15,477 nt of DNA. Source: Acidobacteriota bacterium (GTDB taxonomy: Bacteria > Acidobacteriota > Blastocatellia > Pyrinomonadales > Pyrinomonadaceae). Below are positions 13,467 through 15,477 of this stretch, piece by piece. The DNA lies in contig JACCYR010000439.1 in assembly GCA_013696385.1 (NCBI GenBank), positions 1 through 15,477 of the forward strand. The letters run 5' to 3'. The position numbers and the translations under genes were made by a program. Position 1 is the stretch's first letter. Each line of letters begins with the position of its first letter. A model generated the notes under the pieces. It was given only the letters and a program-made list of their open reading frames with translations. It did no database searches and was not told where the DNA came from.

Positions 13467-14810
13467 ATGAATGAAATAAATGTTATCGGAGGCGGTTTAG
13501 CCGGAACGGAAGCGGCGTGGCAAGCGGCGGAAAGCGGCGTGAAGGTCAAACTTTATGAAATGCGTCCCGTCCGGCAAACGCCGGCGCATCGCACCGAAAA
13601 ATTGGCGGAAATCGTTTGTTCGAATTCGTTAAAGAGCGATGAAGTCGGAACTGCGCCTTACCTTTTAAAGGAAGAGTTGCGGCGCGGAAATTCACTCGTA
13701 ATGGAAGCCGCCGAAGCGACGAAAGTTCCGGCGGGCGCGGCACTTGCGGTTGACCGCGGGAAATTTGCCGATTTTATTACGGAAAAAATCGAGTATCATC
13801 CGAATATCAAACTGATTCGTGAAGAAGTCAAAACAATTCCGCCGGATGAAATTACAATTATCGCCACCGGACCACTCACAAGCGAGGCTTTGACGACGGA
13901 AATAATGAAACTAACGGGCGATGACCAGCTTTATTTTTATGACGCGATTGCGCCGATTGTCGCGGCGGATTCGATTGATATGCAGATTGCTTTTAAAGCG
14001 GCGCGTTACGGCAAAGGCGGTGATGATTATGTGAATTGTCCGTTTGATAAAGAGCAATACGAAACTTTTTACAACGCGTTGGTTGAAGCAAAAAGCGTTC
14101 CGCTTAAACGGTTTGAAGATACAAAATGGTTTGAATCGTGTTTGCCGATTGAAGAACTTGCGCGGCGCGGCGTTGACACTTTGCGTTTTGGTTGTATGAA
14201 GCCGAAAGGTTTGCCGACTCCGAAAACCGGACGCGAGCCTTACGCCGCCGTTCAGCTTCGGCAGGAAAATCTGATGGCGGACGTTTACAGCTTAGTCGGT
14301 TTTCAAAATCATCTGCGTTACGGTGAGCAGGAAAGAGTTTTAAAGCTGATTCCAGGACTTGAAAATGCAGATTTTTTGCAATTCGGACAGATTCACCGCA
14401 ATACTTTTATCAATTCGCCAAAGGTTTTAATGGACACTTTGCAAACAATCAAAAATCCGAATCTGTTTTTTGCCGGACAGATTACAGGCGTTGAAGGCTA
14501 TATCGAATCGGTTGGAACAGGCTGGCTGACCGGCTTAAACGCGGCGCGAATTGTAAAAAATCAAAATTTGATAACCGCGCCGACGATGAGCGCAATCGGC
14601 GCGTTATGCCGTTATGTTACAAATGCGGAAACAAAAAATTTCCAGCCCGTCAATATCACGTTTGGTTTGCTCGAACAGCTGCCCGTTGAGTTGCGTAAAA
14701 AATATCGTGGGCGACGTGAACGCCATCAAATTCAAGTAGAAATGGCACTTCAAGATTGGGACACATGGCTTTTATCAATAAATCAGACGGCTTTCAAAGC
14801 GCACAAATAA
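13467..14810 (+). CDS. trmFO: Methylenetetrahydrofolate-tRNA-(uracil-5-)-methyltransferase
   Basis: Folate- and FAD-dependent enzyme that makes 5-methyluridine at position 54 of the tRNA T-loop. Its 447 residues match the family. The FAD motif INVIGGGLAGTEAAWQAAES is at 4-23. The characteristic IVCSNSLKSDE follows, with C51 equivalent to the conserved first Cys. C225 in KWFESCLPIEE corresponds to the catalytic Cys226 region of the Bacillus enzyme, and FGCMKPKGL (241-249) and GQITGVEGYIESVGTGWLTG (near 340-360) are further hallmarks. The reading begins directly at the FAD strand, so ATG 13467 is right. It heads a compact set with the Ntn hydrolase gene three bases downstream. Confidence 0.96.
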   Translation: MNEINVIGGGLAGTEAAWQAAESGVKVKLYEMRPVRQTPAHRTEKLAEIVCSNSLKSDEVGTAPYLLKEELRRGNSLVMEAAEATKVPAGAALAVDRGKFADFITEKIEYHPNIKLIREEVKTIPPDEITIIATGPLTSEALTTEIMKLTGDDQLYFYDAIAPIVAADSIDMQIAFKAARYGKGGDDYVNCPFDKEQYETFYNALVEAKSVPLKRFEDTKWFESCLPIEELARRGVDTLRFGCMKPKGLPTPKTGREPYAAVQLRQENLMADVYSLVGFQNHLRYGEQERVLKLIPGLENADFLQFGQIHRNTFINSPKVLMDTLQTIKNPNLFFAGQITGVEGYIESVGTGWLTGLNAARIVKNQNLITAPTMSAIGALCRYVTNAETKNFQPVNITFGLLEQLPVELRKKYRGRRERHQIQVEMALQDWDTWLLSINQTAFKAHK

Positions 14811-14813
14811 AAT

Positions 14814-15383
14814 ATGTCAACAATTGTGGTTGTAAAAAAAGACGGCTCTGCGACGATTGCCGCCGACACTTTGACGACTTTCGGTAATACAAAAGAATCT
14901 GCGGAATATATTGTCAACAGCGAAAAGATTTTCAAATGTCGGGGAAATTATATCGGCGTTACCGGCTCGGCGAGTTTGGGCATCGCGGTTGAAGATTTTT
15001 TAGCAAAAACGAAGAAAAAGATTTCGTTTAAAAATACAATCGATATTTTTCGCTTCGGGCTTCTACTTCATAAGGAACTAAAGGAAAACTATTTTCTTCG
15101 CGCCGATGACGAAGAAGATTTTGAAACCTTCAGAGGCGATGTTTTGATAGTTAATTCGAATGGAATTTTTGGCTTGAGTTCGTATCGCTACGTTCAAGAA
15201 TTTTCAAAATTTTACGCTAATGGAAGCGGAAGCGAATACGCGCTCGGCGCGATGTTTGCCATTTATCACGACGCAGATAAAAAATGCGAAGAAATTGCGC
15301 GGTTGGGCGTGCGGGCAGGCGCGGAATTTGACGACGGTTCGGGTTTGCCGATAACTTCTTACACAATTAAATTAAATGATTGA
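14814..15383 (+). CDS. HslV/proteasome-like Ntn hydrolase with predicted N-terminal Ser
   Basis: A 189-residue protein that aligns by eye with HslV, the proteolytic subunit of the HslUV protease. After Met removal the chain would start STIVVVKKDGSATIAADTL: Ser at the place of catalytic Thr1, and Asp exactly at position 17. A Lys in NSEKIF (residue 37 of the mature chain) is in the place of HslV Lys33, with about four extra residues before it. YIGVTGSASLG matches the HslV Gly-rich strand, and YANGSGSEYALGA its later GSGG motif. HslV usually starts Thr-Thr; Ser at this site is known in some homologues such as Bacillus CodW. No hslU is present here, so the partner, if any, is elsewhere. It starts three bases after trmFO and overlaps the permease gene by eight bases. 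It could also be a self-contained proteasome-like hydrolase. Confidence 0.72.
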   Translation: MSTIVVVKKDGSATIAADTLTTFGNTKESAEYIVNSEKIFKCRGNYIGVTGSASLGIAVEDFLAKTKKKISFKNTIDIFRFGLLLHKELKENYFLRADDEEDFETFRGDVLIVNSNGIFGLSSYRYVQEFSKFYANGSGSEYALGAMFAIYHDADKKCEEIARLGVRAGAEFDDGSGLPITSYTIKLND

Positions 15384-15477
15384 ATCGTTCGGAATTTTTA
15401 TAATTGCTGCGATTTTTATTGTTGCAATTCTTTATTCCTCAGTCGGACACGGCGGTGCATCGGGTTATCTGGCGGTG
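15376..15477 (+). CDS. TauE/SafE (DUF81) family permease, N-terminal part (3' truncated)
   Basis: The first 34 residues of a membrane protein that continues past the window end. A hydrophobic helix (FGIFIIAAIFIVAILY) leads into SSVGHGGASGYLAV, the conserved first-helix end and loop of TauE/SafE transporters, which export sulfite or organosulfonate-type anions. The substrate cannot be told. ATG 15376 overlaps the end of the Ntn hydrolase gene by eight bases (stop 15381-15383), implying translational coupling. Confidence 0.8.
   Translation, partial: MIESFGIFIIAAIFIVAILYSSVGHGGASGYLAV

Overview
The window looks like chromosomal DNA from a free-living Gram-negative-type bacterium. GC content is moderate and below 50% by eye. 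A periplasmic thioredoxin, a lipoprotein-like TPR protein and a monofunctional peptidoglycan glycosyltransferase point to an envelope with a periplasm. Protein flavour and gene mix (folate-dependent TrmFO, short Pta, DUF1990, YkvA/DUF1232, class V aminotransferase) suggest Acidobacteriota, perhaps Blastocatellia/Pyrinomonadaceae. That placement is an inference from style, not from a marker gene. No rRNA, tRNA, CRISPR array, transposase, phage gene or plasmid function was found. No gene-free stretch exceeds 300 bases; the longest gaps are 213 bases (13254-13466) and 184 bases (9376-9559).

Layout. (1) 1-2254, plus strand: a tightly overlapping gene set comprising the tail of an unidentified protein, a fold-type III PLP decarboxylase, a transglutaminase-like Cys/His/Asp protein and a 77-residue putative helix-turn-helix protein. 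This is the least understood part and looks like a dedicated small pathway. (2) 2342-7016, minus strand: thiO, a TlpA-like thioredoxin with a long helical N-terminal part, a HIT protein, a TPR protein and mtgA, probably one or two transcripts. (3) 7139-8282, plus: DUF1990 protein and a RimL-type acetyltransferase. (4) 8374-9375, minus: phosphate acetyltransferase. (5) 9560-10090, plus: DUF1232 protein, whose stop codon overlaps that of a convergent class V aminotransferase (10087-11214, minus, TTG start). (6) 11329-13253, plus: signal peptidase I and carA. (7) 13467-15477, plus: trmFO, an HslV-like Ntn hydrolase and the start of a TauE/SafE permease, packed with a 3-base gap and an 8-base overlap.

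Most genes are housekeeping: cell wall, protein export, tRNA modification, pyrimidine/arginine precursor supply and acetyl-phosphate metabolism. The more unusual material is (a) the 5' decarboxylase/transglutaminase-like operon, (b) an HslV-like peptidase with a predicted N-terminal Ser next to trmFO but with no HslU in view, and (c) two kinds of intergenic repeat: ATTTNNN-type heptad arrays at four sites, often as inverted pairs, and a palindromic element whose words recur around lepB and carA. Translation signals are mixed. Four starts have clear Shine-Dalgarno sequences, while several others lack them, and two sit so close to a -10-like box that leaderless mRNA is plausible.
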